In this document: in pieces, positions 22,466 through 33,839 of the stretch
Numbering within the stretch: the stretch's first letter is position 1
Layout of the letters: each line of letters begins with the position of its first letter
Assembly (NCBI GenBank): GCA_039090855.1
Contig: CM077002.1
Span: 87,238,194-87,302,193 of the forward strand
Length of the DNA: 64,000 nt
Reading direction: 5' to 3'
Origin: Macrothele yani
Taxonomy: Eukaryota; Arthropoda; Arachnida; Araneae; Macrothelidae
Notes under the pieces: generated by a model
Databases searched by the model: none
Seen by the model: only the letters and a program-made list of their open reading frames with translations
What the model was told of the DNA's origin: nothing
Made by a program: the position numbers and the translations under genes

Positions 22466-22518
22466 GTGGCTTCGGAGCCAGATGTGCTTTGCTCCCACAC
22501 ATCTGGCTCCGAAGCCAC
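22466..22518. repeat. Perfect hairpin, 21-bp arms, in the LINE
   Basis: Arms 22466-22486 and 22498-22518 are exact complements around the 11-nt loop CTTTGCTCCCA. Only two bases separate it from the next hairpin. Confidence 0.97.
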
Positions 22519-22520
22519 AG

Positions 22521-22582
22521 TATCACTGTGCTTGTCGGAGAAGTATTGCTTCCCTAATACTTCTCCGACAAGCACAGTGATA
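22521..22582. repeat. Perfect hairpin, 27-bp arms, in the LINE
   Basis: Arms 22521-22547 and 22556-22582 are exact complements around the loop GCTTCCCT. Confidence 0.97.
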
Positions 22583-25500
22583 CCCCTCCACCTTCTGCTT
22601 CTGCGTGTAATACTTTACTTTCTTCTCTCCCTCAAGTCCCCTCTCACCTCTCCGCTTCTCTTCTGCAGCCTATCTCTCCATCTGAACTTAGGACTGCAAT
22701 TTCCTCTCTCAATCCCCGAGCCGTGCCTGGTCCTGACGGCCTCCCTCTATCATTTTATCTTCTCTTTTTACCTTCTCTCCTTCCTTTCCTTCTCGCTGCT
22801 TACTCTTCTGCCTTTGCATCTATCTCCCTTCCGAGGGGCTTCACTGTTGCTCACATGGTACTTTTCCCTAAGAAGGGTGACCTCCTTGACCTGGGGAACT
22901 GGCGTCCGATTTCACTAATAAATCTTGATTACAAACTGTTCACTAAAATTCTCTCTCGCCACCTAAATCAAGTTCTTCCATATCTTCTCTCTCCCGACCA
23001 GTCCTACACGGTACCTGGTCGTTCTATCGCTACTAACTTTCACCTCCTTCGTGATCTTCTGTATCTTGCCCGAACTAATTCTGAATCTCTTGCCCTACTA
23101 AATTTAGACTAACGTGCAGCTTTTGATAATATCTCCCATTCATTTCTCTCAACTACTTTACACGCTTTTGGCTTTCCTTCTGTCTTTGTTACTACTATTC
23201 TTGCTCTCTATCGCGACGCCGTCTTTCAGGTCAAGACAGCCACCTTTCTGACAACACCCAATTCTTTCCGTCTTGGAACACGACCGGGGTGTCCACTTTC
23301 TGGGTAATTATTCGCTCTGGCGTTTGAGCCTTTCCTACGCACAGTACATCGTGCATTTTTGCGGCTCTTCCTGCTCCCACGGCAAGCACCAGGCACTTCT
23401 CTATAACCTACTCCGCCTATGCCGACAACGCAACTTTCTGCGTTCGGATGGAATCGCCATTTAATACCCTTGCTCATGTATATGCACTCTACTCTTCTTG
23501 CTCCTCAGCGATCCTTAACACTACCAAGAGTGCCGGCCTGTGGTGTGGTGCCTGGGAGTCCAGGACGGACTCCCCATGGGGCGCCTCCTGGACTGCCTCT
23601 TCTCAGAATTTTTTGGTGTACACCTGGGAGCTCCCATAGCTGCCCGAAACAACACGTGGGCTGCTCTTTGTAATCGCCTTGCTCGATCGGCTGCCTTCTG
23701 GCGGAAAGCTCAGTTCAGCGCCTCTTACGTCACCTGGGCACGCCTTGCTCATACATATCTTCTGTCTCGTTGTCTTCATGTGTGGGCAGCTGCTCGCATG
23801 CCAGCTTACTATCTTGCTGAAGTCACACGAATCATTTCTACTATGATCTGGTCAGCTCATCATTGGATACAAGTCTCAACTCTAAGTCGTCCGATCTCCA
23901 CTGGTGGTATTGCGCTCCTGGATGTTCGCCAGTTCTACAAAACACACCGAATAGTATCCCTTCTGCGTCTACTCTGCGAACCAAGATCTGCAGCCTCTCT
24001 TCTCCGAGACGTGATGATTTCTTCCCGGAACCCCCGCTTCAAATTCACAACTTTTCTACTGATGGATCGCTTTTCTCTCCTCTGCTCCCGTCTTTCCCTC
24101 GTTTATTCAGAGGCGCTTTCCTTTCTTCGCTCTCTGCCACTACTCCGTGCCCCACTCACTACCACCTCAGAACTTCTAACTGAACCCCTCTTCTACTCCT
24201 CCATCCTCCTAACGCACCGTATTTCACTGACCTTTCTTGGCTCCCCGCTGGGATCGTATCCGTCCGAGACTTACTTTCCTCCGATCTAACATGGAAACCC
24301 TTTTCCGACCTCTCTCCTTTCCTTCCACGCAACTCTGCCTCTCTTGCACTCCACGATTCTCTCCGCTCCTCGATCATTACTCTTTTTCCTGCTCTCGCTT
24401 CTCCACCTGGCCTCTTTCTCATTTCTTCTGCATCTCTTCCCCTTCCTTTTTTACTTCCTGTTCGTGGCTCTTTTCTTCCGATCTCCAGTTTCACTGTTCG
24501 TACTCTCTATCATTTTCTCCTTCTGGATCCATCACCACCCGCACCCCAGCTCATTTCAGGAGTGCCGCCCGCCGCTCTTCCGAGTGTGTGGTCGGCAACA
24601 GCTTCACCAATCTCGACACCAGATGAAAGGAATATTCATTGGCTTTTCCTTCACCGCCGCCTGCCAGTGCCGGCCACGTTATCTCGGATGACGCTGGCAG
24701 CCGCACCCACCTGCATCTCCTGTTCTGAGCATGCTGATGTTCTACACATCTACCAGTACTGCCCGGCGATCCTTCCTTTGCTACACCTAGCCTTTACCGT
24801 TGCCAAGTGTCTCTGTGCCAAAGAGCTGCCTTATTCTTCATACAGTACGTTGCTGGTTTCTTGTTCGCCACCGGTGCCTTTATATCTGAGCCATGCGTAT
24901 ACATCTTTGTGCTCGCAAAGCATGTGATTTACTGCTTCTGTCTGCAACTCCGTCATACCTCTAATGTACCTATGCTCCTTCAAGCAGGAGATACCCTCTG
25001 TGCACAATTCCGCAACCGGTTGACCTCCAGGCTCCGATTGGCATTTACCGCTGCCAGGGCCACTGACCAGAGCCTGCAGTTCCTGAGTGTATGGTCACAA
25101 TTACACTGCTGGTTTTCCAGGCCTTCTGCAGACCTACATCTTCTGATTTGACTTCTATCCTCTACGTCGGGACCTTCCCCGCTTTGATCTTTGTGATGAA
25201 CCCTGGACTGGCTCACCGGATCCGGAGAGTTTCTCCCTAAGCTTGTCAGATTTAGTTCTTCTGCACATTCTCCTTATTCCCATCTCCAGTTTATCTTTTT
25301 ATTGTTAGTGTTTGCAGGTTATTCATGTACACTTACTTTGTGGTGCCCTCTTCTGAATAAGTGATCTTTGTAGTGATTTTTTTCTGTGTGCCTCACATTG
25401 TACCTGTATATTCAATGTTTTTATTTCGTCATATATCTTCTGCTCATTCGCTCGTTATATTGCTCATATAAATTGTACATACACATCCTGTATATATTTC

Positions 25501-25880
25501 ACTGTTCATTCTGTACATATACATATTCCTTGGTACTGTGTATGCTCCATTTTGGAGCCGTCCTACAAGCTCATTCTTTACTGTCTGCATCTTACATATC
25601 TCAGTCATGCACTTTTTGTACACATCTGTATATAGTACACATTTCAATTGCATCATTATGTTCGGCATCATTTGTATTTATATTTTCATTGCATTGTATG
25701 TATATCTCACTTGCTGCACATAGTTCGTTCCCTGTTCCTATAGGGCTTCACACACATCTGTATATACTTTGCCTAAATTGTACATTTATTCAGTCTCACG
25801 TATATCTTTTCCATTATCACACCCTCCACTGTTGCACTTATGTTTGTATCATCGCTCATCTATTTCACTGGCACTGTATT

Positions 25881-25985
25881 ATATATACACCTCTCATACT
25901 GTAGCTTGCGCATTCGCTGTATATATACACCTCTCATACTGTAACTTGCGCATTCGCTGTATATATACACCTCTCATACTGTAAA
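25881..25985 (+). repeat. 40-bp minisatellite, 2.6 copies
   Basis: ATATATACACCTCTCATACT plus 20 bases, starting at 25881, 25921 and 25961. It lies in the 3' region of the Tx1-like LINE. Confidence 0.92.
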
Positions 25986-26195
25986 TAGCACACTTCTTGT
26001 ATACATACTACGGTAATTATGTTTTGTAGTCCGTTAATCAATTTCACTTGCATTGTATATACCCCTTGCATAATGTAAATTGCACATACTTTGTATATAT
26101 CTGACTCCTGTTATTATGATTTCAGGCATTGTAAAGACACATGCCGCCTACCGCCTTCGTTCCCTGTAAATTTCGCTCAGAATAAAACATTTTGA

Positions 26196-26697
26196 AAGTT
26201 TGTGTGCTGGAGAAATGCCTTATTTATGGGGGGTTTGTAGCGAGACACTTTCTGTTCGTGTGAGGAATGAAGACGTTTTGGAGTTGTGTAATATGAAGCA
26301 AAATGTTGTTAGCAAGGTGGAGACTAATATGTTTCAGTGGTTTGGGCATGTTGAAAGAATGAGTGATGAGATGCTTACTAAGAAAATGTTTTCAGCACAA
26401 GTGGCAGGAAGGAAAAGTAGAGGAAGGCCAAGGAAGTCATGGGAGGATCAGATTCAGGAATGTCTGCATGAGAAAAAGATCATGAGTATGAAGTATAGAA
26501 GATCTTGTGTGCGTCGTGTGATGGATGTCAGTGAAGATCGAATTGTGTGTTAAGATCGCTCTAAGTGGAGGAGTTTGATATGGCAACAGTAAATAAATAA
26601 TCAGATAAAAATTATCTGGTAGTTTGTCTTTTCTTTGTGGAGCTAACCTATGAATCTCAGAGAACAGCTTAGTGACATGTATGTATGTATGTATGTG
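26196..26697 (+). mobile_element. 5'-truncated RTE-like LINE (same family as 58073-61426)
   Basis: The open frame reads CAGEMPYLWGVCSETLSVRV, then VETNMFQWFGHVERMSDEML and GRPRKSWEDQIQECLHEKKI, ending near 26552. It is followed by the same 3' tail as the 58-kb copy (GAGCTAACC..GAATCTCAGAGAACAGCTTAGTGA) and a (TATG)n end. The C-terminal RT-distal motif WFGHVERM..(K)..GR..GRPRK.W is typical of these LINEs. Everything 5' of this is missing, as expected for incomplete reverse transcription. Confidence 0.88.
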
Positions 26698-26714
26698 AAA
26701 GCATTTACGGTACT

Positions 26715-28325
26715 GAAGAGTGAAGGATTTCTACTTAAAACTATATGATAAAAAAGATTCATCTACTCTAGACATTATGAAAGGTAACGGTGTAAAATTC
26801 CCTCTAGTCCTTCCGGCAGAAGTTACACATGCAATTAAGAACATGAAATGGGGAAAAGCTCAAGGAGAAGATGGATTTACCATGGACATTATACAAGAAG
26901 CAAGTGGAGAAATTGAAACTAGATTCGTCTAAGTTTTCACTAGATGTCTCAATGAAGGGAAGATTCCTGAGGAATGGAACAATGCTACAATGATCGTGCT
27001 ATAAAAAAAGGTGGCATTGAGAATTTCAGGAGCTACAGGCCCATCGGCCTCCTTTCAGTGGTTTATAAAATCTTCATTAAAGTTCTTTCACATCGCTTGA
27101 GGGTGACACTGCACATGGCTCAACCAAGAGAACAAGCTAGATTCAGAAGTGACTACAGCACTGCAGATCATACCCATGTGCTGAGAGAATTAATTGAAAG
27201 AAAGAGGGAATATGAATTTCCATTATATATTGTTTTTATTGACTATGAAAAGGCCTTTGATTCCGTGAAACCATCAGCAGTTACAATGGCTTTGAAATGC
27301 TGCCGTATTGAAGATGCATACATTAGTATTATTAGTAACATCTATGAAAATGCAAGTGCAAAAATTCGGCTGTTTGAAAATACAACACACATAAAAATTG
27401 AAAAGGGAGTGAGACAAGGTGACACCTTATCTCCTAAATTCTTAAATGCCACATTACAAAATGTTTTTCAATCATTGAACTGGGAAAACAAAGGGATAAA
27501 TGTTAATGGAGATTATTTAAGTCAGCTTCGTTTTGCTGGTGATGTAGTCATTTTTGCAACTGTTCTTTCAGAGCTGCAGAGTATGATCCAGGAACTTGCT
27601 GACAAGAGTAAAGAAGTGGAATTAAAAATGAACTTTCAGAAAACAAAACTGATGTGCAATGCCTTTACAAGAAATGAGGATTTATCAATTGATGGGGAAA
27701 AGCTGGAGATAACCGATACCTACATTTGCCTTGGACAGCAAATATCAAGCAGAGGTCACATTGATGAAGAAATTAATCAATGTATAAAACTTGGTTGGAG
27801 AGCTTTTGGAAAAAAGAATACAATTTTTTTTAGGTTTTTTTTTAAACACTTTTCTTTTAAGACATGCCATTATGTCTTAAAAGAAAAGTGTTTAATTAAT
27901 ACACCCTACCAGTGCTTATGTACAGAACAGAGACATGGACCTTAACTAAAAAAGACATACAGAGACTGCAGAAAACTGAAAGAGGCATGGAGAGATGCAT
28001 TCTTGGTGTAACCAGGAGAGATAAGAACTCATGGGTAAGGAAAATTACAAGAGTGGAAGACATCATGGTGAGAGTAAAATCCCTGAAATAGCAATGGCTT
28101 GGACATGTTGCCAGAAGAATGGACCACCGACCGATGGACAACCGAAATTCTAGATTGGATTCCAAGGACAAGAAAAAGACCCAGAAGAACATGGGAGATG
28201 GGTAGATGAAATTTGAAAGCATGCACAAGTGACATGGAGGAGATTGGCACAAGGTAGACCGTTGTGGAAGAAACTTGGGGTGACCTTCATCCAGCAGTGG
28301 ATTGATAATGTTTGATGATGATATA
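26715..28325 (+). pseudogene. RTE-like LINE reverse transcriptase fragment
   Basis: Order of motifs: EEWNNATMI region, ENFRSYRPIGLLSVVYKIF (27020-27075), EQARFRSDYSTADH (27130-27170), IVFIDYEKAFDSV (motif A, 27229-27267), KIEKGVRQGDTLSPKF (motif B, 27395-27440), LRFAGDVVIFA (motif C, ~27523-27555) and CLGQQISSRGHIDEEI. The catalytic FADD is FAGD, so the enzyme would be dead. Past an inverted duplication at 27842-27895 the frame resumes with LPVLMYRTETWTLTKKD and WLGHVARRM. The 3' end CAGTGGATTGATAATG followed by a short TGATGA run is typical of this LINE group. The 5' half is missing. Confidence 0.86.
27842..27895. repeat. Perfect hairpin, 24-bp arms, in the LINE
   Basis: Arms 27842-27865 and 27872-27895 around the loop GCCATT. 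The right arm belongs to the LINE frame; the left arm is the extra, inverted copy. Confidence 0.95.
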
Positions 28326-28329
28326 TATA

Positions 28330-29380
28330 TAAAATTTATACATATTTGTTATTTATTGTTCAATTTTGGTAAAGAATTTCTTTTGTTTTTTGTTTTAAAA
28401 AGTTTTCTCTCTTTTAATTATCCTTTTTCAAACTTCGAGAAGGGTTGTTGGATTTTGAATATTTGAGAAAGGTTGAACATTTGGTTTTGAATATTTTAAT
28501 TTTTCAATAGATACAGATTCAGAAAATCTTCATTATTTTTCAGATTTATGGGTTGAAATAAATTTTATTTTATCAAATTTTGGAATTTTTTTATTTTTAA
28601 TACAATATTGAACCACGGCTGTTTTTTCATATTTTTTGTTCCAATTTTTTATGAGTTGATATAATCTTTGCTTTAATCTGTTTTTGGTGCTGCCTATGTA
28701 TGAGATGGAATGGTTAGATAGTTTTATGAAAATTTCATAAGAACATGCGTTTATTAGTTTAGGTTGTTATTTAGTATTTACAAGCATGTCTGTGATAGTT
28801 GAGACAGAATGACCTAAGTGACAGTTGTATTTTTTACCCAATTTACAAAGCTTAGCAATAATTGTTTTTATATGAGGATAAGATCCTGGATATATTTTTT
28901 TACTTCACTTTTTGAAGTGTTTTTCTTAATTAAGGCAGGATTTTTATGTTTATTTTTCTTCTCCTCTAGGAGTTATGTAAGACTCAAAAATCCTCCCGCC
29001 TAAGTCCGCATAGATGGAAGACTGTAAATCTTCTTAAGCCACATTATAAACCTTGAAAGTTTGTAATGTTTTTATCCATAATGAATAAATGCATGTTTAA
29101 CTCATGTTCACAAACTATTTATCTTGTGACTAATTGAGTGAGCTGAATCTGATGGAATTATTACTGGAACAGAAGCTGGTTTTCTGTATACCTTAAAGTT
29201 CAAGAAATCATCATTTTAATCACTAATTGGTGAAGGAAACTTATTACTTTTTTCACTTTCAATAGTTAAGGTTATTTCTTTATATTGTTCAGACATTTGT
29301 TTACAAAGGTTTTCAAAAAACAGCTGGTTCATAATTGGGAAGAATGAATATGTCATCTACATATCTACAATATATTAGAG
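28330..29380 (-). pseudogene. Penelope-like element, 3' half: RT motif C and GIY-YIG
   Basis: The minus strand reads YCRYVDDIFILPNYEP (29370-29320), the catalytic YVDD box. After decayed sequence follows the endonuclease: SYEIFIKLSNHSISYIGSTK (28741-28680), then KNWNKKYEKTAVVQYCIKN (to ~28570). The GIY is degenerate (YEI) but YIG is intact. The 5' half of the same element is at 45041-45600, on the other side of the hAT insertion at 29381. Removing that insertion joins PIKPLI to YCRYVDDIF. Confidence 0.85.
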
Positions 29381-29865
29381 CAAGAGTTCTTAACCTGTGG
29401 GGTATACCTCCCCAGGGAAGGTTTGGACTGACTCCATGGGAGGTGTGAGTTGCCTCTCAACTGTAAATTGTTTTATCCATATTTTACTAAGTACACAAAA
29501 AAATAAACAAAAAACAGCAGTTTTATGTCACGATTAGTTTACGACTTGCCCCTGTCAAGTTCTGTCTCACTGGAGCAAATAGTAACTTCTGTCCTAAATA
29601 GATAGTGCTTCTAAACCCCCACTTCCTATGTTGTGAATCGCTTTGTGCGCCTTGTTGGTGACGTATTGAAAGCCACCAATAGCAGCACAGCTCGGTGACT
29701 GATTCAACCTTGCTTCTTTCTACCAACCTTGGGAGCTATGACATAGCTCATTTGTACAACATATGCTTTATTGTAGGTTTCCTGAAGAACAATCAATCTT
29801 TCAAGGTAAATGACTGTTTTGTTCTAAGTCACTTTTTTCCCCAGTTTATTGCAAAAAGATTGCAA

Positions 29866-31068
29866 AATGACAAAGAAAAGGAAATAAAGTGAGAATTACT
29901 TGAAATTTGGGTTCACATGTTTTCTTGACAAAGATGGAATTGAAAAACCTCTGTTTTTTATGTGCAAAAGTTATCTGTAATGATAACATGAGGTCTGCCA
30001 CATTGCAAGAACATTTTGCAAAAATGTACCCAACGAATTCTGAAGACATGCTGGAAATGATGAAGCAAAAGAAAGCTCGATTCCCCTCATCAGGCACACT
30101 TGTTAAGTTCGGTTTTGGAACTACTAAAAACTCACTCCTTGAGGCCTCTTATAAACTATAAAGTCTCATACATGATCATAAAGAACCAAAAATCACATTC
30201 AAATGATGAAACTCTGATCAAGCCTTGTGCCCTGGAAATGGTCAAAGTTGTTTTGGGGCACGAGCAGAGGAAAAAATTGCTGAAATACCTCTGTCAAATG
30301 ACATCATAAATTATAGAATTAGGGATATGCCAGCCAATGTTTTGGATCAACTCATGGGGGAACTCAAGAAAGTGACTCTGCCCTTTGGACTTCAATTGGA
30401 TGAAAGTACCGATGAAGCTGAATGCAGCCAACTCTTGGTGTTTGTGAGATATGCCAGTGATATGTGTATTAAAGAATAATTTCTTTTCTGTGAACTACTG
30501 CTTACTACCACAAAAGCTGCTGATGTGTTCCAACTAATGAATTTTTTTTTAAATGGACTTGATTGGAAGACAAAATTGGGTTTCATATGCACTGATGATG
30601 CACCTTCCATGCTGGGAAGAAAATCAGGCTTTGGAGCTTTGATGATGGCGTAGCGTAGGCTTCAAAAGTGGTGATAATACACTGTTTTCTACATCGTCAT
30701 GCACTGGCTAAGACTGAAACCAGCCATGTCTTTCTCCAAGACTGAAACCAGCCATGTCCACTGCCGTTCAAGTGGTAAACTTTATACAGTCCTGGGCTCT
30801 GAATCACAGACTGTTTAAAATACTTTGCCAAGAACTTGGAGGCAAACATTAAGTTTTGTTGCATCACACAGAAGTATGTTGGTTTTCACGTGGGTGAGTC
30901 TTAACTAGTGTTATGGAATTAAGAACTGAGATTGCCACATTTCTTCAAGAAAAGGAAAAGAAATTTTGTGAAGAATTTGAAACCCAAAGCTTTGTTGTTT
31001 CCTTGGTTTATCACGCAGATATATTTTCACATTTGAATGACTCAGCATTTGAATTCAAGGATCACAAG
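29866..31068 (+). pseudogene. hAT element 1 transposase, N-terminal and middle part
   Basis: Related to the domesticated ZBED5/SCAND3 proteins. Order: NLCFLCAKVICNDNMRSATL...HFAK (BED-type finger, 29940-30025), KKARFPSSGTLVKFGF (30070-30115), ETLIKPCALEMVKVVLG (30205-30258), LPFGLQLDESTDEAECSQLL (30379-30440, with the first catalytic Asp), CTDDAPSMLGRKSGF (second Asp, ~30588-30632) and VYHADIFSHLNDSAFEFKD (~31000-31065). Many frameshifts. The gene is cut at 31068 by hAT element 2 and resumes at 41000. Confidence 0.88.
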
Positions 31069-31144
31069 CAGGGTTTGAAAAAACCCAGCCCTTAGGGGCG
31101 GCCATAAAGGAATTTTGGGTTTTATAGGGTATTATCGGGCTTTT

Positions 31145-31408
31145 TCAAGTTTTATTGGGTTTTTCTAGTACTGTTGCAAAAACAAAGAAGCAACAATCAA
31201 TGAGTAAATTCTGCCCTAAAACCACAAAAGGGCAAAAGGAATCTCTTGATAAAACAGTGGCTGATGTTTTTTTTTTTTTTGTCCTGCTAACATACCATTC
31301 AATGCAGCAGAATTGGATCCATTTAAAATTATGATCGAAACACTGAGACCTGGATATCAACCACCCTCAGAGAAAGCCACTGGTGGAAAATTGTTTGATA
31401 CTGCAGCA
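31145..31408 (+). pseudogene. hAT element 2 transposase, N-terminal block
   Basis: Reads KTKKQQSMSKFCPKTTKGQKE, then DKTVADVFFFFCPANIPFNAAELDPF (frame change across a T run at ~31270-31280) and MIETLRPGYQPPSEKATGGKLFD. The pattern (AxxxFxxANIPF, lrPgYxPPs...g.lld) is the usual region between the zinc finger and catalytic core of hAT proteins. It is interrupted at about 31409 by the MITE. Confidence 0.8.
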
Positions 31409-31425
31409 GAAGAAATTTTCATTTA

Positions 31426-33499
31426 CCATATATACTCGCGTATAAGTCGACCCCCCCTTTCAGAGGAAAAAATCGTAAGAAATCGGAAACTCGCGTATAA
31501 GTCGATCCCCCCATATTCAGAGGAAAAAAATCGTAAGAAATCGGAAACTCACGTATAAGTCGATCCCGGAATGAGAAAAAAAAATTTAAATGAATTTATT
31601 CAAAAACATTTGAAAACGAACAAAATTATATATATATAATACTAAATTTAATTTGCATACCCAAAAACTTCATCGGAACCCTTCAAAATCCGATTCCGAG
31701 TCAGACTCGCAAAACAGTTCAAAAAGTCTTTCTCCGTCATCGGCGCGTCATCATAAACATCAGTATTCCCATCTATGCCTGTGTCATCAGAATCACTGTC
31801 ATCATCACTCATAAAAATCTCATCATCCTCTGTGCCATCAAGTTTGTTACTAATGCAACATTTCTTGAATGATTTCACGACCATTTCCGCAGATATCGCA
31901 TCCCAAGCATCCTTGACCTATCGCGCAATCAAAACGATATCCGGCTTCTTTAGATTTCCGCCCTTGGTTTCAGTCGGCAAATCGGAACTTATCCAATCTG
32001 CCCAATACCACACATTGTCCTTGAAGGGCTTATTAAGGCAGACATCTAGTGGTTGAAAAACAGATTTCAACCCACCTGGGATGACAGCAAGAGTTGTTTT
32101 TGAATTTTCTGCAGTTTTTTTCACTTCTGCACAACGGTGTGCAACAAACATATCCCACACCAAAAGAGAAGGTTTCGTCAAAAGTGCACCTGGCCTTTTG
32201 TTCCACACATTCTGTAACCAGTCAATTGTTCCGGATTCGTTCATCCATCCTTTTTCATGGGCATGAACGAGCACACCAGACGGAAAGACAACGCTTTTCG
32301 GCAGAGTTTTGCGTTTGAAAATAATTACCGGAGGTAGCTTACTGCCGTCGGCCAAACAGGAAAGAACAACCGTGAAACTGGATTTTTCGTGGCCAGTCGT
32401 TTTAATCAAGATATTTTTTCGCCCTTTTGGTTCACCGTCTTATTTCCAGGAAGGTCGAAACACATGGCGGTTTCATCCATGTTCCCTATTTGGGAAAGTT
32501 CAAAAGCAGTCTCTTTTCTCTTTTGAATTACGTACTTTTGAAATTCCATTATCTTTGCTTCGAGGTCACGAGGTAACTTTTGTGCAATTTTGGTGCGCTG
32601 GCATAGACACAACCCATAGCGGTTCATGAACCTTGTGCACCAACCTGGTGAGGCACGAAAAGTGTTATTTGCGGCTGCAAACTTTTAATCTTTTGTGAGC
32701 TTCATTGCTCGCAAACGTATACCAGTTCGCGTTACAATGTAACCATTTTGTCTGCAGCCCACAATCCAATCATTCAAGACACTTTCCAGCTCTGGGAAAG
32801 ATGTTCCACGGCGCAGCGCCTTTTGCGATTTTGGGATTTTCACCAAGTCCGGTTTTTTTTTACGCCAATCTCGAATCAGTTTTTTGTTAATGCCAAATTC
32901 ACATGAAGCAGCACAGTTGTTAGTATTTCCTGCAAAAGAAACTACTTTCAACTTGAATCCTGCGTTATAGGACATCCGTTTCTTTACACAATCCGTGTCA
33001 CCCATAATAGGAGAAGCGAGACACGTGCGATTAAGAACAAAGCAACACCCAAGGTCTTTGAGCAACACCTAACACTGGCTGTCGCATGGCTCCGTTTCCA
33101 AAGAAAAACGCTTCGCGCGATATTCTTTGCAGTTACGTCAGTGCAGTCAACTGGTAGTCGGAAGGGCGGAGCTTTCTATGCGCGGCTGTGACTGCGCTGT
33201 GGATACGCAAAGCCAGGAGAGAGCCTTCTCAAAGTGCGGAGAAATTCTTAGGTTTGCGATTTTGTAATTCTACCACATCGGCGTTTTTTCTTTCTTTCTT
33301 TCTTTTTTTTTCTTTCGGAGGGTTGCGATTTTGTAATTAATACCGCATCGGTATTTTTGGGGGGATGGATTGCCTTTTGCCTCTCGGGAGGAACTTTTGG
33401 ACTTACGATTTTTTTAGACCCCGCGTATAAGTCAACCCCATTACTTTGAAGCCTCTCATTTTGTCCCAAATTTCTCGACTTATATGCGAGTATATACGG
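31426..33499 (-). mobile_element. pogo-like transposon
   Basis: TIRs begin CCRTATATACTCGCRTATAA on both sides and are flanked by TA (31424-31425 and 33500-33501). At 2074 bp with one long transposase gene, this is the least decayed DNA transposon in the window. Confidence 0.93.
31648..33068 (-). pseudogene. pogo-like transposase
   Basis: Cut-and-paste DDD transposase. N-terminal DNA-binding part: KKRMSYNAGFKLKVVSFA..NNCAASCEFGINKKLIRDWR (32990-32860), then a second helix domain with FPELESVLNDWIVGCRQNG. Catalytic acids: GNMDETAMCFDLP (~32475), LLVWDMFVAHRC (~32155) and SVFQPLDVCLNKPF (~32055). The C-terminus is acidic (DGTEDDEIFMSDDDSDSDD). Lesions: an in-frame TAA after LTKD (~32685), a one-base shift near 32409, and a TAG at about 31915. 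All three catalytic Asp residues are kept, so the copy is recent. Confidence 0.92.
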
Positions 33500-33839
33500 T
33501 AATCTTCCTTCCCTCTGAGTTCCTTTGGTTTTTTACAGACGTTTCTGGCCTCTTGATTTTAGTCAAGGCCTGTTCTCATGTATAGAAGGATTATAAAAAG
33601 CTTTGTTTACTCCTGAAGAATTCAAACATTGTTGCCAGATTCCTCATACTGTGAAAAATGAAAACATTTCAGTTACCAAACTGAAATGCTTTCATTTGAG
33701 TTTCGTAACTGGCTACAGACTAAAATCAAGAGGCCAGAAACATCTGTAAAAAAACAAAGAAACTCAGAGGGAAGGAAGATTAAATGAAAATTTCTTCAAC
33801 TGGAACTAGAACCAAATAAATATATCTGGGTAAAGCCTT

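Larger units (their letters stand above)
22117..26195 (+). pseudogene. Tx1-like LINE reverse transcriptase half
   Basis: Continuation of the LINE at 1-1229. Motifs in order: LRTMGERNLRQVLTQLGASHP, PGPDGLPLSFY (22728), LFPKKGDLLDLGNWRPISLI (22860-22920), LSPDQSYTVPGRSI (22990-23035), LLNLD-stop-RAAFDN (motif A, 23092-23130) and SAYADNATFCV (23405-23445). The catalytic YADD is YADN. After further frame changes, the endonuclease-distal region (ARLAHTYLLSRCLHVWAAARMPAYYLAEV, 23720-23830) and a Cys/His stretch (TCISCSEHADVLH..CPA, ~24710-24770) follow. A pyrimidine-rich 3' region with a TATATACAC minisatellite runs to about 26195. It is inactive. Confidence 0.85.
31409..33798. mobile_element. Palindromic MITE, about 315 bp, split by a pogo element
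   Basis: The left end GAAGAAATTTTCATTTA (31409-31425) and the right end (complement, ~33782-33798) pair with each other. The pairing continues across the pogo insertion (ATCTTCCTTCCCTCTGAG at 33502 with its complement at ~33762-33780). So the pogo element landed in the left arm. The interior carries the TTTCTGGCCTCTTGATTTTA segment also found in dispersed repeats A and B. Confidence 0.82.

Noticed and set aside
25386..25984. Long Tyr/Ser/His-rich open frames
   Set aside because: They follow the TATATACAC-rich 3' region and minisatellite of the Tx1-like LINE; base composition explains them.
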